A stretch of DNA of 64,000 nt from Piliocolobus tephrosceles. Lineage: Eukaryota > Chordata > Mammalia > Primates > Cercopithecidae. Where the stretch lies: positions 136,572,797 to 136,636,796 of the forward strand of contig NC_045437.1 of NCBI RefSeq assembly GCF_002776525.5. The letters are read 5' to 3'. Each line of letters opens with the position of its first letter. Within the stretch, counting starts at the first letter, position 1. A model generated the notes under the pieces. That model saw nothing but the letters and a program-made list of their open reading frames with translations. It ran no database searches and was not told where the DNA came from. The translations under genes were made by a program, and so were the position numbers. Shown piece by piece: positions 44,951-55,770 of the stretch.

Positions 44951-45234
44951 ATCAGCGTAATTTTTTTTTTTTTTAAGCTGCAGATGACTTTAGGAATAAA
45001 AACTAAGAGTATGCTTGCATGATCAAACTTTCCCCACCAAATATGTAAATCTTCTTTTCCAAATTAGGTACTTCTAGCATTTCTTCTAAGAAATGCATTT
45101 CCCAGGCCAGCCAAAAGGAGCTTTGAAATCTTCTAACCGTATTTTTGCCCCCCTGCCTGCTTCTGTGACTGTCTCCCTTCACTAGACACACAGGCCTACT
45201 TCTTCTGTTTCTCCAATAGGCCGACCTTGCCACT
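44951..45234. other. Non-coding, no recognisable feature
   Basis: Includes a T14-15 run at about 44961-44974. Nothing else recognised. Confidence 0.4.
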
Positions 45235-45445
45235 GCTCTTTCCTCTGCCTGGAGTACCCCTCCTAACTTTTGAATGTCTTGGTCCTCATAATTTGGGTCT
45301 CAGCACAATGCCCTTTTTGAAGGCGGTTTTCTGACCCCAGTGAATAGATACACACTGCCAGTCACTCTCTGTCACTGTGGAGTCCCTGGCTCATGGAAGA
45401 ACACTTGGCAGGTGGTCAGTAAATACCTGTTAATGAATAAATAGG
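45235..45445 (+). repeat. L2 LINE 3' fragment (sense)
   Basis: CCTCTGCCTGGAGTACCCCT, 'TCTGTCACTGTGGAGTCCCTGG' and 'GTCAGTAAATACCTGTTAATG' follow the L2 3' end. Confidence 0.75.
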
Positions 45446-46239
45446 TTAAGAAGAGCCAATTATGCCCCAGCAGAATCTGATAACCTGTCTGCCGTTTGAG
45501 CTACGTGTACTGGAGACAACAGAAATGATGACTTGAAGATTTAGCTTAGCACTCATTGCTTCTGATTCTTGTTTTGTGCATGCATGGGATCATCTTCAAG
45601 GAACATGGTTTGTAATTTTATCCACTACAGAACCACATTTTGCTCCTGTCATTCATGTGAAGCTGACCTTGTCACACACTGCTTGTTGCCCACAACCTCC
45701 CTTTTTCCTCCTTTCTTAATTACAGAAGCCCAAACTTTGTGACAATGTGTCCAGTTAAAAATAAACACACTCCTCTCCGCAGGCTTTCTTACAGTACAGC
45801 AGGTAGCCACATCTCCTAGTTCTGGCTGCTGCACAGCAGAAGTTGGGTGAGGCTTCGGGAAAGCTATCACTTTCTCGATAAAAAGGTACAAACTCAGCTG
45901 CTGTGTCCTTTGTCCTTTGACCTTCTACCCTTCTCCCTGTCTGGAATGTAGACACGATGCTGAAGGTAAAAGAGTCATCCTATGCAGCAGGTGCTGTCAG
46001 TGCTCTGCCCATAATTTGTTGACACTCACCATTCTATTTACCACAGGCTTCCTGTTGAAAACTCCTGTTCTCTACCCGAGGGTTTTTGCTAGCTGCAGAA
46101 TCATGCTGAGCCTGTAGATTGCAGCCTGAAAGTGCTGGGGGTTAGTGACCCTGGGAGCAGCCTTTAACTAATGACAGATGGTAGTTGGTGGATAAATACC
46201 CCAGCTCTTTGGCCTTGAGGTGGGATAACTCTGAGGCAT
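45446..46239. other. Non-coding, mostly unique sequence
   Basis: About 790 bases; overlapping open frames on both strands lack recognisable features. Confidence 0.4.
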
Positions 46240-46620
46240 TAGCTACATACACCCGGGGCAGAAAGAGCTCCCTGAGGTCCCGAGTGGGACTGAACACTAG
46301 TTGCCCACAGCAGTAATCCACTCATTAACACACCCTGTGTGGGCTTTCTTCCTTTGCCTGTCTCCCCTACCTTCCTGGGATCACTTCCCAAATAAACTAC
46401 CTGCATGTGAATCCTTTTCTCAGGAACCCCTTCTGGGGGAACCCAAACTAAGACATCTTGTGACCTTGAGGATGAAAGCCACATGCTAAGGACAGAGAGT
46501 GGTCTAGAAAGAGCCGAGTCCCTCATGCCAGTTCTTACGCCCCTGCACCAGCCTTGGACTGCCTATCTCTGGATTTGAGAAAAAACAAATCTCTTAGCTA
46601 TTACAATAAGCCACCACAAT
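46240..46620 (+). repeat. Old LTR-like interspersed repeat
   Basis: Ends with CCCAAATAAACTACCTGCAT and GGGGGAACCCAAACTAAGAC, the same 3' end as in 40-125. Family name uncertain. Confidence 0.5.
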
Positions 46621-46769
46621 CAGGTTTCCATGGCATGCAGCCAAATGCAATTCTGAGAGGAGTGGAGGAATTTTTAGTTGACCACAAATGCAAATATAGT
46701 CATCAGTTGGACAAGGCAAGGCTACTAACAAAGCTGACACCGGCTGCATAACTAGCCCATTACAGTGTG

Positions 46770-46945
46770 GTAGATCAGAGCTAACACAGTGTTTGCTTAC
46801 CGGTTGCTATATTTAATCCTTGTGTTAATTCTGTGAGGTAGACATTATCAATTCCATTTTACTGAAGCCGAGAAAGGCTGAAGCCCTTGTCCACGGTTAC
46901 AAGGCTAGGGGTGAAATCAGGATTTAAAGTCCAGCAATCTTTTGC
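46770..46945 (-). repeat. MIR SINE (antisense)
   Basis: 'TAATCCTTGTGTTAATTCTGTG', 'CATTTTACTGAAGCCGAGAAAG' and 'AATCAGGATTTAAAGTCCAGC' mark antisense MIR. Confidence 0.8.
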
Positions 46946-47399
46946 CATAGGGAGATAAAGGCTAGATTTTCATTCTAAGGAGTCTGTGGCATTTAAGTAA
47001 TGAGTCTCACCTCCCATCTGTTGCCTTTGCGTTCTCCTAACCTTGTGCTTTTCCATGCGTTAACCATCACCACTCTTCATCCTGATGGGACTGCAGACTT
47101 TTGCTTCTACCAGAGCTAACCCTCCTGCCCGCCAAATCTCACCATAAACTACACACTATAATCACAAGCTCTTTTAAAATGTACCAAATCCTCTTATCTT
47201 TTTTTCTCAAGCTCTTGCCTTTGCCAAGAATGCTTTACTTTAGAAGAGTAAATTGCTGTATTTGGGCCTAGGGAGGATAGTCTGGTATCTGCAGGCCCGT
47301 TGTGGGCAGGATACCCATTTCAGTGTAGCTCATAGCACTGAAAACATACACAGTGCTTAGGTGTAAATATTTGTAAGGTCAAAGTGGATTCCAGCCATA
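46946..47399. other. Non-coding; possible L2 scrap
   Basis: 47150-47240 (CTTGCCTTTGCCAAGAATGC) may be sense L2. Nothing else recognised. Confidence 0.4.
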
Positions 47400-47521
47400 C
47401 TGGCTCCTATGCTGCAGGCTGTGGCTCATGATTGCAAACTCAGCAGTTTGGGAGGTCCAGGCAGGAGGATTACTTGAGATCAGGAGATAGAAACCAGTCT
47501 GGGCAACATAATGAAACCCAT

Positions 47522-47564
<43 letters not shown>

Positions 47565-47720
47565 TAAATTAGCCACATGCGTTAGCGTGCACCTATAATC
47601 CTAGCTACTCAGGAGGCTTAGGCAGAATTGCTGAGCCCAGGTTGACACTGCAGTGAGCCATGATCATGCCATCATACTCTGGCCTGGGTGACACAGTGAG
47701 ACTACCCTCCCCCCCAAAAA
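47400..47720 (+). mobile_element. AluJ-like element with (CA)n linker
   Basis: Diverged Alu with GGCTGTGGCTCATGATTGC at its start and a (CA)n microsatellite of about 38 bases (47525-47562) in the middle linker. Confidence 0.88.
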
Positions 47721-47896
47721 TTACCCATTTAAAATCATTAACATCAAATTTCATCAAACATACAAATTTCATCAAACATATAAATGAAACATACTCTATA
47801 GAAAATTTCAAATAGACTATATACTCCATTGAACGTTTAATAAATTATATTCAAGTATGACTTTTTTAAAAAAGAGACAAAATTATAATTCAAGTG

Positions 47897-47902
47897 TTTA
47901 TT
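47897..47902 (-). terminator. MFAP3: Putative MFAP3 poly(A) signal
   Basis: TTTATT on the plus strand is AATAAA on the minus strand. In the direction of transcription it is followed within about 15-30 bases by U/GU-rich sequence (TTTTGTCTCTTTTTT). It would give a 3' UTR of about 3.6 kb, which fits my memory of a long MFAP3 mRNA. Other AATAAA-like sites exist, so this is a choice, not proof. Confidence 0.5.
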
Positions 47903-48400
47903 AAAATGCCGACAATTTAAACATCATCTGAATCATATGAAATACTTTTGTGAAATGCATTAATGAAAATCTAGGAGTTTCTATGTAAGGCTGAGCATTT
48001 TCAACATTCCTGCCCTAGATAAGAAAAGAATGCATTCTCTTACTGGTACTCAGGAAGTATTTATGTAATACACTTGGGTTCTACTTGCTGGTGTGTGGAG
48101 ACAAGGATAGCACCCATGACTGGCTGGGCTCTAGAAAACAAGCATGCAGTGCTCCTGTGCCATCTGGGACCCAAGAGACAAAAGTCTATCTAGGGTGAAG
48201 CTACATGCAGAGGGTGAAGAGGACTATACCAACAGGCTCACGTGTCTGGAAGAGCAAAAGGAAAGCCGTGCACAGATATTGCTTTGACCTTAAGATATTT
48301 GTTAAGTGAGGCAAAAAAGAAGCCAGGAGTCTTCTCAAAACTGTTCCAGGTCTGCAATTTTCAAGATATTTCTATCAAGGTACTTGGTAGAAAGTACAAG

Positions 48401-48437
48401 GTACTTTCTAATACAAGGTACTTGTATTAGAAAATAC
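48401..48437. repeat. 37-bp near-perfect palindrome
   Basis: TTTCTAATACAAG at 48405-48417 and its reverse complement CTTGTATTAGAAA at 48421-48433 are separated by GTA. Three more outer pairs form after one mismatch. The neighbourhood repeats AAGGTACTT three times (about 48378, 48399, 48415). In the MFAP3 transcript it would form a tight hairpin. Confidence 0.9.
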
Positions 48438-49384
48438 AAATGCGTGTTGGCCCTTACTCAAGAATTAAACCATCATAACATATACCTACACAATTTGGAG
48501 GACAGGCAGTTATCAAACAGCCTATAAACTCAAGTGGGGCATCACCTCAATTGATACCTGTCTATCTGGCTTCAGCTGGTAAGGAATCATAAAGATGTTC
48601 AAATGTTGATTTTTAGTGAATGTATTTCACAAAGCTACCATTTCATAAGGACAATAATGTTCACTATATTACAATACATGACAAAATTTACAAATGAGAT
48701 GACAGAGTTATTTTAAATACATTTTGTAAAGGCATTTTCCACTAACTATAAAATCCAGTGAGACAAAAAGATAATTACACTATAGTTACCATCAAGACTT
48801 TTAGACTGTAGTTGAAGTTCAAAAGGTTAAGGATTTTACAAAAAGATAACATGAGGCTTAATTATATGTAAAGAGTATTTGATTAGATACAGAAAATATT
48901 AGTAAGTGTGGTTTTCTTCCTCTTGAAAACTAGCTTTATGAAGTAATATCAACTCCAATTAAATTTTGACCTACTTTAATTCTTCATCAATGGCACCATA
49001 AGCTGGTACACTCAAAGTAAACCAGTTACTTTGGCCACCAAATTAGGCCACCTCTATGTTTCTAAAATAACCAGGATACAATGGCGTAGCCTGCATTTAG
49101 TTACTATACAGTATTATGCAAACTTACAGATTTTAAAAACATTTCCTCCATTTTTCCAAAGTTCTGTTTCTTAGGACTTTGATTTTAAACATGTCTACCT
49201 TAAGGTTCCAAATAATAATGTCTCCTATGAGAACACGTGGGGTAAAACCATTCTCTAATCTGACAAGCTATATTCTAGGAGATTACTGCAAACCTGCTAT
49301 GTTAGGACAGGATTGAAAGTACTATCTGAAATCTGAGGGATGTTTAGAAGACTGACCCCAGACAAGGGATTTAAAATTTCTTTT

Positions 49385-49665
49385 GGCCAGGCACAGTGGC
49401 TTATGCCTGTAATCTCAACACTTTGGGACGTGAGGCAGGAGGATCATTTGAAGCCACAAGCTCAAGGTCAGCCTGGGCAACAAAGTGAGACCCCCATCTC
49501 TACAAAAAATAACAAAAATTAGCCAGAAAAGGTGGTACACACCTGTAGTCCTAGCTGCTTGGGAGCCTGAAGCAGGAGGATCACTTGACCCCAGGAGTTG
49601 GAGGCTGCAGTGAACTATGATCTTGCCACTGTACTCCAGTCTGGGTGGACAGAAAAAAAATTTAA
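49385..49665 (+). mobile_element. AluJ-like element within the MFAP3 3' UTR
   Basis: GGCCAGGCACAGTGGCTTAT to GGGTGGACAG with A-rich tail. It is antisense to MFAP3, so a transcript would carry the T-rich Alu strand. Confidence 0.88.
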
Positions 49666-51515
49666 TTTTTCAAGAGAAGCACTGTGGAAAGGGAAAAACG
49701 TGTTCCATAATCTAGGATATGTTCAAGAGCCTTTGCTCTCATAGCCAAATATATAAAAACAATTTTCCTTAAAGAAATACCAGTCTATGAGCCAAGGCAA
49801 GCTTTGGCTAAATGATTGGTTAGCTTTTATTTGGCTCTAGAGGTTCCCATGGAAACAGCCTGAGAGACAGAAAAGGCAGCATTATCATCTTTATCCATGA
49901 TGCCATCTGATAAAACTGCACATTGATTCATTCATGTTATTCAGAGCAGATGTATTACTTCTGATAAGCCTGGACAAAGGGAGGCATGAGTTTTATCTGG
50001 TCACACTTTGAATTTCCTGTCTTCCTCTGTTTGAAACCTTAAATTAAAATCCTGATAAAAGCTCCTCTGGACATTTCCCTCAGGAGCCTGTAGCTGAAGT
50101 AATGCTTCAATAATCAGAAGTCAAATGAAGAAACGTGAAGCCCCAAATGGAGCTCCACTGCCAAGTTCTTAAAATTATATGGCACCATGCTTCCTGTAGC
50201 TGAAGAAATTGTTCTGAAGAGTATTTACAATTCCATTATATCAGATCTCAGCCAGGCAAGAAATGTCATCTTAAGTGTTTACTATATACAGTTGAACCAG
50301 GTGGCATCATCCATCATTTTTCTTCCTCTTGATGTCTAGATCAGTTGCATGTGTATTTTAATATAGTAACACACCCTCACAATTATCCAATCTTATTTCA
50401 GGTTAGTGCTTCTCGGAAAGGCTACAAAAGCAGCCATAGCTCAGAACTATGTATCTGAAGTAAACAAAAATAAAAACCTCAACAACAAAATATTAACCAA
50501 ACAAACACGATAAAGAGGCATGCAACCTATAGCACCATACTTAAGACCACAGAGGGCAGGAGGGTTGACAGAGGTCTTAGGAGGAATCCAGTTCTGGGTT
50601 TTCTCCTAGGATGACATCCCGAATATAGAACCTATTTGTAGAATCCAAAACTTTTAAAAAGGGAAAGCCTGAGAAATTCTATGAAAAGAAATATCAAAAT
50701 CCATGAGTTTCCAGAAGACAGATGATTTGACACTGTTCTTATTCTAAAAGCATCAAGACGTTATTCCTTAGAAATAAACTGCTCACTTTGGAAGATCAGT
50801 TGGGAAATCCCTGCCAACCTCAATGAACTAAAATGATGTCTCAGTAAGTTAAAAAGATGATACACCCCCAACAAGGACCAATTTACTCATGGAAAGTAGT
50901 TTACAAATGAGCAATTAGCTCCCTGACATCTGTATAACCATACAGACATGTGCTACATTGAACAGATTCACCCTTGCACATATCATCATATGCTCCACAT
51001 GGCAAAACATCTGAAAAACACCCAGATGTTTATCAAAAACCTCTATACATTATGACATTGGTGTAGAAATTTAGATCTCAGCTTAATCCTTTCCAAAAGA
51101 AGGGAGTAAAAGTCCAGGGAAAGGTTTACTTAGAGATGAGTGAAGATTCTGGTAATTTAAAGGTGACGGGTTAAGAAGCTATAGAGCTAGAAACAACCTC
51201 AGATCTCACCTAATCCCTCATTTTATTGATGGAAAAACTGAAGTCCCAAGATATGTATCAGATCCAACCAATGGAAGAACTGTGACCAGAAGAGAAACCA
51301 GGGGACTCTTAGTTCAGTGCTTTTCCCATCATATTTATCTGGGGCTTCTTTAAATCTTAGCATGCATAATTTAATCAAGCTCTAAGGAAAATGACTGAAA
51401 AGTATCAGATAGGAAAAACGCTGCCTTCTAATGAAGACTTTGGCAATTCACGTTCTGAAGTGCTTAATATTAACAAAGGGAAACCCCCAAAACTTTTGGC
51501 AAAATGTTACTTCTT

Positions 51516-52372
51516 CTAAGAAACAGGTTCCTTTTCTGAGAGCTGATTCTGTAGGTACTGGGTTACAGCACTGTAGGTTATAGCTGACAAGTTTTCATAT
51601 GCCCCATCTTTGTAGTTAGAGTTAGATTCTGCAGATCCTATATCATCAGGCGGACTGAAATGACTGCTGCCTTGAGACTCTGTATCAATACTTTTGGTTT
51701 CTGATTGAAGGTGGACAGAAACCTGAACTGCTATTTCCTGGCCTTGTTCATTCAGAGAGCCATCATCTGAATCTCCTCCTGGTGAATTACTCCGTCCCAT
51801 CTCTGGGTTAATGACATAGATGCCACCTTGAGCATTCAGGGCAGGTCTCTCTTTAATTCTTTCACCCAGGTCATCAGGGTCATCCACTCGCACAGCCTCA
51901 AACATCTCCTCAACAAAGGCTCGACAGTTTAGAATAAGAGGTGGAAGAGGGACACTTCTTGCCAGTTCTTCAATATAACGAGCAAACTCCATGGTCTTAA
52001 ATTGTGTGACTTTGGCGAGCTCCAGAGTTTTGGCTGAGGTAATGATGGGGATACGTTTTGCAATCTCAAAGGCCTTTTGAAGTTTCTCAGCCCCTTCAGT
52101 TCTAAAGAACTCATTGATGGCCTTCTCAGTCTTGCGAAGATGGCTGCTCATCATGCACAGCCGTGTGACATTCAAGATGAGTGTGATTGTAAAGGCAATC
52201 AAGCAAACAATCATGTAATAGACACTCATGTCTCCCGAGGTGAAGATAACACGTAGGGTGACAGAGTAGGAGGCACGAATTGGAGAGGTGACAAAACAGG
52301 TATAGAGCCCACGGTCATCAAAAGCTACATTGGTGATGTTTAGGAAGTTATCAGAAACCAACCACTTTCCAC
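51516..52372 (-). CDS. MFAP3: MFAP3 last coding exon
   Basis: Encodes residues from the split G99 to the stop. The acceptor is pyrimidine-rich (TTTTTTTTCATTTCTGTTTG...TTATCAG) with AG at 52374-52373. It holds the second Ig cysteine, the transmembrane helix and the whole cytoplasmic tail. The TTG at 52361 that opens the longest uninterrupted frame is an internal Leu codon, not a start. Confidence 0.93.
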
Positions 52373-55300
52373 CTGATAATCAAACAGAAATGAAAAAAAA
52401 ATTATAGCAAAAAGAAGATTACTAAATATGGCCACTGCCTTATCTATATTCCTCCACTTCATTAAAGTACTTTAACTCAACTGATTTGTTAGATTCTACC
52501 ATCTGTTTAAATCATGTAAAAAACAGGGCAGACTGTGATGTCCAGAATCAGAATTTAATTAGTTTGGATCTTAAAAGGAAATCAAGATCTTCCTTCATGA
52601 CACTAATAATTAACATAGCTTCCTTTTCACTGTTGAGATTTCAAAAGCCTTTCTGTGAAACAGGTATGTCTACAAAATGCTAAATGACTAATCATAAAAA
52701 AAGCTTATAGTTTATACACATCTGTGTGTCTACATCACATTGCAACCAATACATTTTCATATATTATGAGGGTATGTCTCAGAAATATAAAACAATGATT
52801 TAAAATAATGATATTTTAAATTTTTATGAGTAATTTTTATTTTCTTCTGTGTTTGCTCACTTTCCATAGTGAACTTATATAACAAGAAGAAATTATTAAA
52901 AAAAAAAAAAAAACCCCTAGCAATTTAATGCATTTGTTCAATTAACTGCCCAATCTGGTATGCCTTGCACATATCCATTTTTTTTGTTGTTAAGAAACGT
53001 TTGTTGATGGTGATATCTTGATTTTCTGGCAAGAGTAACTGAAACACAGGCCAAAAAATACATCTCACAAGTCACGGTAAATGAAAAGCTTGGCAAAAAT
53101 AATAAAGTTACCCTTAAGATGCCTATGCTTCCTTCTATTTTCAACCTAAAACATACTGCCTCTCTTACACATGTGAAGGTATTTTCATTCAGGGAACATG
53201 TATATAGAAATACACACGTGTAAGAAAAGCAAAGCATATTGATTACCCATCTTGATTCAACATCCTTCAATAACTTGGCTCTGCTTGCATAATTCCTACT
53301 TTTGTGATACATTCCCAAAGCACTCTGTGCTTTAACTATGAAAGCCATTCAAAGATGGAATGCATGGGCTAACCTGCAGTGTGAGGATGCATTCCAATGA
53401 CTAGAGGTGGTGTCCCAGGGGAGGTCAGCGGACTGCTTGTTAAGCACTGACTTGAGCGCCCAATCTTCAAAATCTCTTTCATCCCCAAGATTCTATGGTT
53501 CTGGATTATTTTAGTGGCACATAAATTAGTAAGCACTCTGGATTTTGTCCATTTTCATCGTCATCCAAACTTACCTCAATCCTACAGCTATTAATATATT
53601 TAAGAGGCATCACTTCACTAACACAAGAAGAGGAAAACATGTAGTTATGAATATAGCCATTTTCTATAAGCTTCTGTTCTATGAACTTGGAGCTATGGAA
53701 ACGACACCATTTGAATCCAAGGTATGATGAACTACAAAGACTCCATTCATCAACCATTGCACTACAACCACAATCTAAACTCTCTAGTTCACTTGCTGAT
53801 AATAGCTCAAGATTTATGAACCTTATACTAGACTGACATGCTCTTTAAACTCCTCTCACTTGAGATTCATAAAATTTAATACAATTTTCCAGAGCTGCTG
53901 CTGAAAGCATCAATGATAGATGTTAGCGGTTTTCAAAGTAAAGGCAAAACAGAAAAATAAAACTGCCATTCCACTCGGCTGGTCTTGTCTTAACCTAAGG
54001 CTTTGTTTATGCAGCCAGTCTACAGTGATGACACTGAATGAATAATTCAAATCTCAGAGGTGTTTGGTCAGGATATCATAGAGCCCAGAGAAGATAGGAG
54101 TCTGGTTCAGTGGGTCCAAATATGGAACCCCAAATCATGTTCAAAGTACACATTCCAGGTATCACTCTAGATATTCTAATTCAATAGTTATGTATTTTAA
54201 ACATGCTGATTAAAAATACTCTAACAATTCACACTCTTCAATTCCTTGGTGACTAGTCACTCAGTCTATAGATGAAAATATTTAGTGCATATGTCTGAAG
54301 GAAGTATCACCTGTCTCCTTTTGTATTTTCCAGCCTAATATGAATAATCAATATCCTTTTATATTTCAAAAGGCTACACTATCTTCCTAACAAAAAAATT
54401 TCTTAAAATATAGCTTGTGGGGATCTTAGAATTTAATATTCCTCCCTTTGGCTTTTCATGGTGATTTCTTTTTGAGATCCATTATAACTCAAGTACTCAT
54501 CAAAAAGATCTTTGAAACAGAACACTGGTTAGGAGTAGTCTGGATTAAGATATATTCACAGATCCATGAATAGCAAAATTAAATAAAAATCTGTCAAAAA
54601 GTAGACCTTGAACACATTATCACTACGTTTATGTGATTTTTAAGACAGAACAAAAAAATGCAAAAAAAAATTTCTCTTTTCCAATAAATTAAGGTATAGA
54701 ATAGAAAAAAAATGAGCTGGAAGGGCTTACACGTTCCATAGTGACCTTCTAATTCTCTGAGACCTGATGTGAAAGTTTTACACACAGATTGATACTCATT
54801 TTCAAAAATGTCTTGGATTTCCTCTAAAGTTTATAGTAACTCTTTTCAGAGCAAAACTTTTTTATTTATAACAAATTTTCTTAAGTCTAGCCCAAACCCT
54901 TCTGGATGTATTCACAAAGGGCCACCACACTGCACTACTGACATAGTAGTCTAGGTGAAGGGTGCTCCTAGAGTTGTGTTGTATACCCTCTGTACAGTTG
55001 TATGCAGCAGCCCTGATTTACTCTATCTTCAATGAAGAAGAAAACCAACTGATCAGAAGGAGAGAAAATAGTTCATTGCCATCATGTGAACATCTTTTAA
55101 ATTTACAAGGATTCTTTTTTTTCTTCTTCTGGTTAAATAATTATAATTATTTTGCTTTTTCTGATAGGTGCAACACTCTAGACCTTTCAAATGTTTTAAA
55201 CTATTCACCTTGGCACCTTATCTTTGAGACTTCTTGTTTAACTTGTTAAAAAATAAGAAGACAGAACAGGAAATGAGTAACCTTGATTAATTATATCCTG

Positions 55301-55604
55301 ACCAGTTACCTCTGCCTCTGCCATCCAGTTGCTGTCCTTTTGAATTGTGCCAATGGACATCTTCATAGTGACTGGCTGTGAGAAGACACTCAATTGAAAC
55401 GCTAGTTCCCTCTTTGGCTATGATGACATCATCATCCGAGTGGGAACTTGCTGAGAGTTCAAAGCTTGAGGGAAAGGATGCATTGTAAGAACTATGATTT
55501 GCTTCCAGTGAAACCATTTGGTTGAAGTCCACATCTTCCAAAACAAAAGCAGCTGGCACAATAATACTTGCCACTAAAGTGAATAAGCAACAATGTAGCT
55601 TCAT
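51516..55604 (-). CDS. MFAP3: MFAP3, microfibril-associated protein 3
   Basis: Single-pass type I membrane glycoprotein of the immunoglobulin superfamily, linked to elastin-associated microfibrils; its molecular role is poorly known. Coding exons join 55604-55310 to 52372-51516, giving 383 codons. Start is ATG at 55604; the frame upstream has no ATG, and MKLHCC is the known MFAP3 N-terminus. Seen in the product: signal peptide about 1-18 (LFTLVASIIVPAA); N-glycosylation motifs at N36, N41 and N110; an Ig-like domain about 47-140 with C73 and C124 and the DDRGLYTC motif; transmembrane helix about 148-168 (SVYYMIVCLIAFTITLIL); a cytoplasmic tail with a helical KTEKAINEF...LEL region and an acidic, Ser-rich C-terminus. 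The intron splits the Ig domain in phase 1. Odd point: the last about 23 residues (from L360, through ITYSAVTQYLQN) differ from the human ending I remember (362 residues, ending ENCQL), consistent with one extra T at 51589-51590. The paralogue MFAP3L is excluded by the N-terminal half. Confidence 0.94.
52373..55309 (-). other. MFAP3: MFAP3 intron
   Basis: A GT-AG, phase 1 intron of 2937 bases. It contains a probable L1M 3' end with A-tail (52790-52913), a MER5-like DNA transposon scrap (about 54100-54235, CTAGATATTCTAATTCAATA) and AT-rich unique sequence. No other gene is seen. Confidence 0.85.
55310..55604 (-). CDS. MFAP3: MFAP3 first coding exon
   Basis: 295 coding bases encode residues 1-98 and the first base of codon 99. 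The donor is AGAG|GTAACT at 55310/55309. Contains the signal peptide and the first Ig cysteine (SIEC). Compared with the human sequence as I recall it, D28 is N, R37 is H and the Ser in the RSR motif before the splice site is Gly (RGR). Confidence 0.92.
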
Positions 55605-55770
55605 GGGAAAATGGAAGAAAATCTTGTTTAGATTTGGAGAACTCAAAAACTTCTACACTACAAGAGCACAGCGGGTAATTTATTGCTTGGTAGAGAAATT
55701 TTCCACACAAATGGTAGATCCAGTTATATTTTCTAGTCTTCAAGATTAAAAGATGTGAGTGGAGAACAAC
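55605..55770 (-). other. MFAP3: Probable MFAP3 5' UTR part of the same exon
   Basis: Minus-strand sequence TCTGGCTTTCTTTTAG|GTTGTTC gives a convincing splice acceptor with exon start at 55770, 166 bases before the ATG. An untranslated exon further upstream would then be spliced here. Confidence 0.6.

Larger units (their letters stand above)
47880..51515 (-). other. MFAP3: Probable MFAP3 3' UTR
   Basis: Follows the MFAP3 stop codon without a recognised splice site. AT-rich and mostly unique, it contains an AluJ-like element (49385-49665), a hairpin-forming palindrome (48401-48437) and a MIR-related piece (about 51185-51265, CTCATTTTATTGATGGAAAA). The far end depends on which poly(A) signal is used. 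Confidence 0.55.

Noticed and set aside
1..47880. Exons of the neighbouring gene GALNT10
   Set aside because: From human synteny it could lie beyond this side, but I saw no glycosyltransferase-like frame with splice sites.
51516..52361. MFAP3 starting at position 52361 as a complete gene
   Set aside because: The first codon is TTG inside the Ig domain. A clear acceptor lies 11 bases upstream and the missing N-terminus is in the exon at 55310-55604.
52373..55309. Processed MFAP3 pseudogene
   Set aside because: The copy has a GT-AG intron, intact frame and no A-tail at the exon end, so it is the functional locus.
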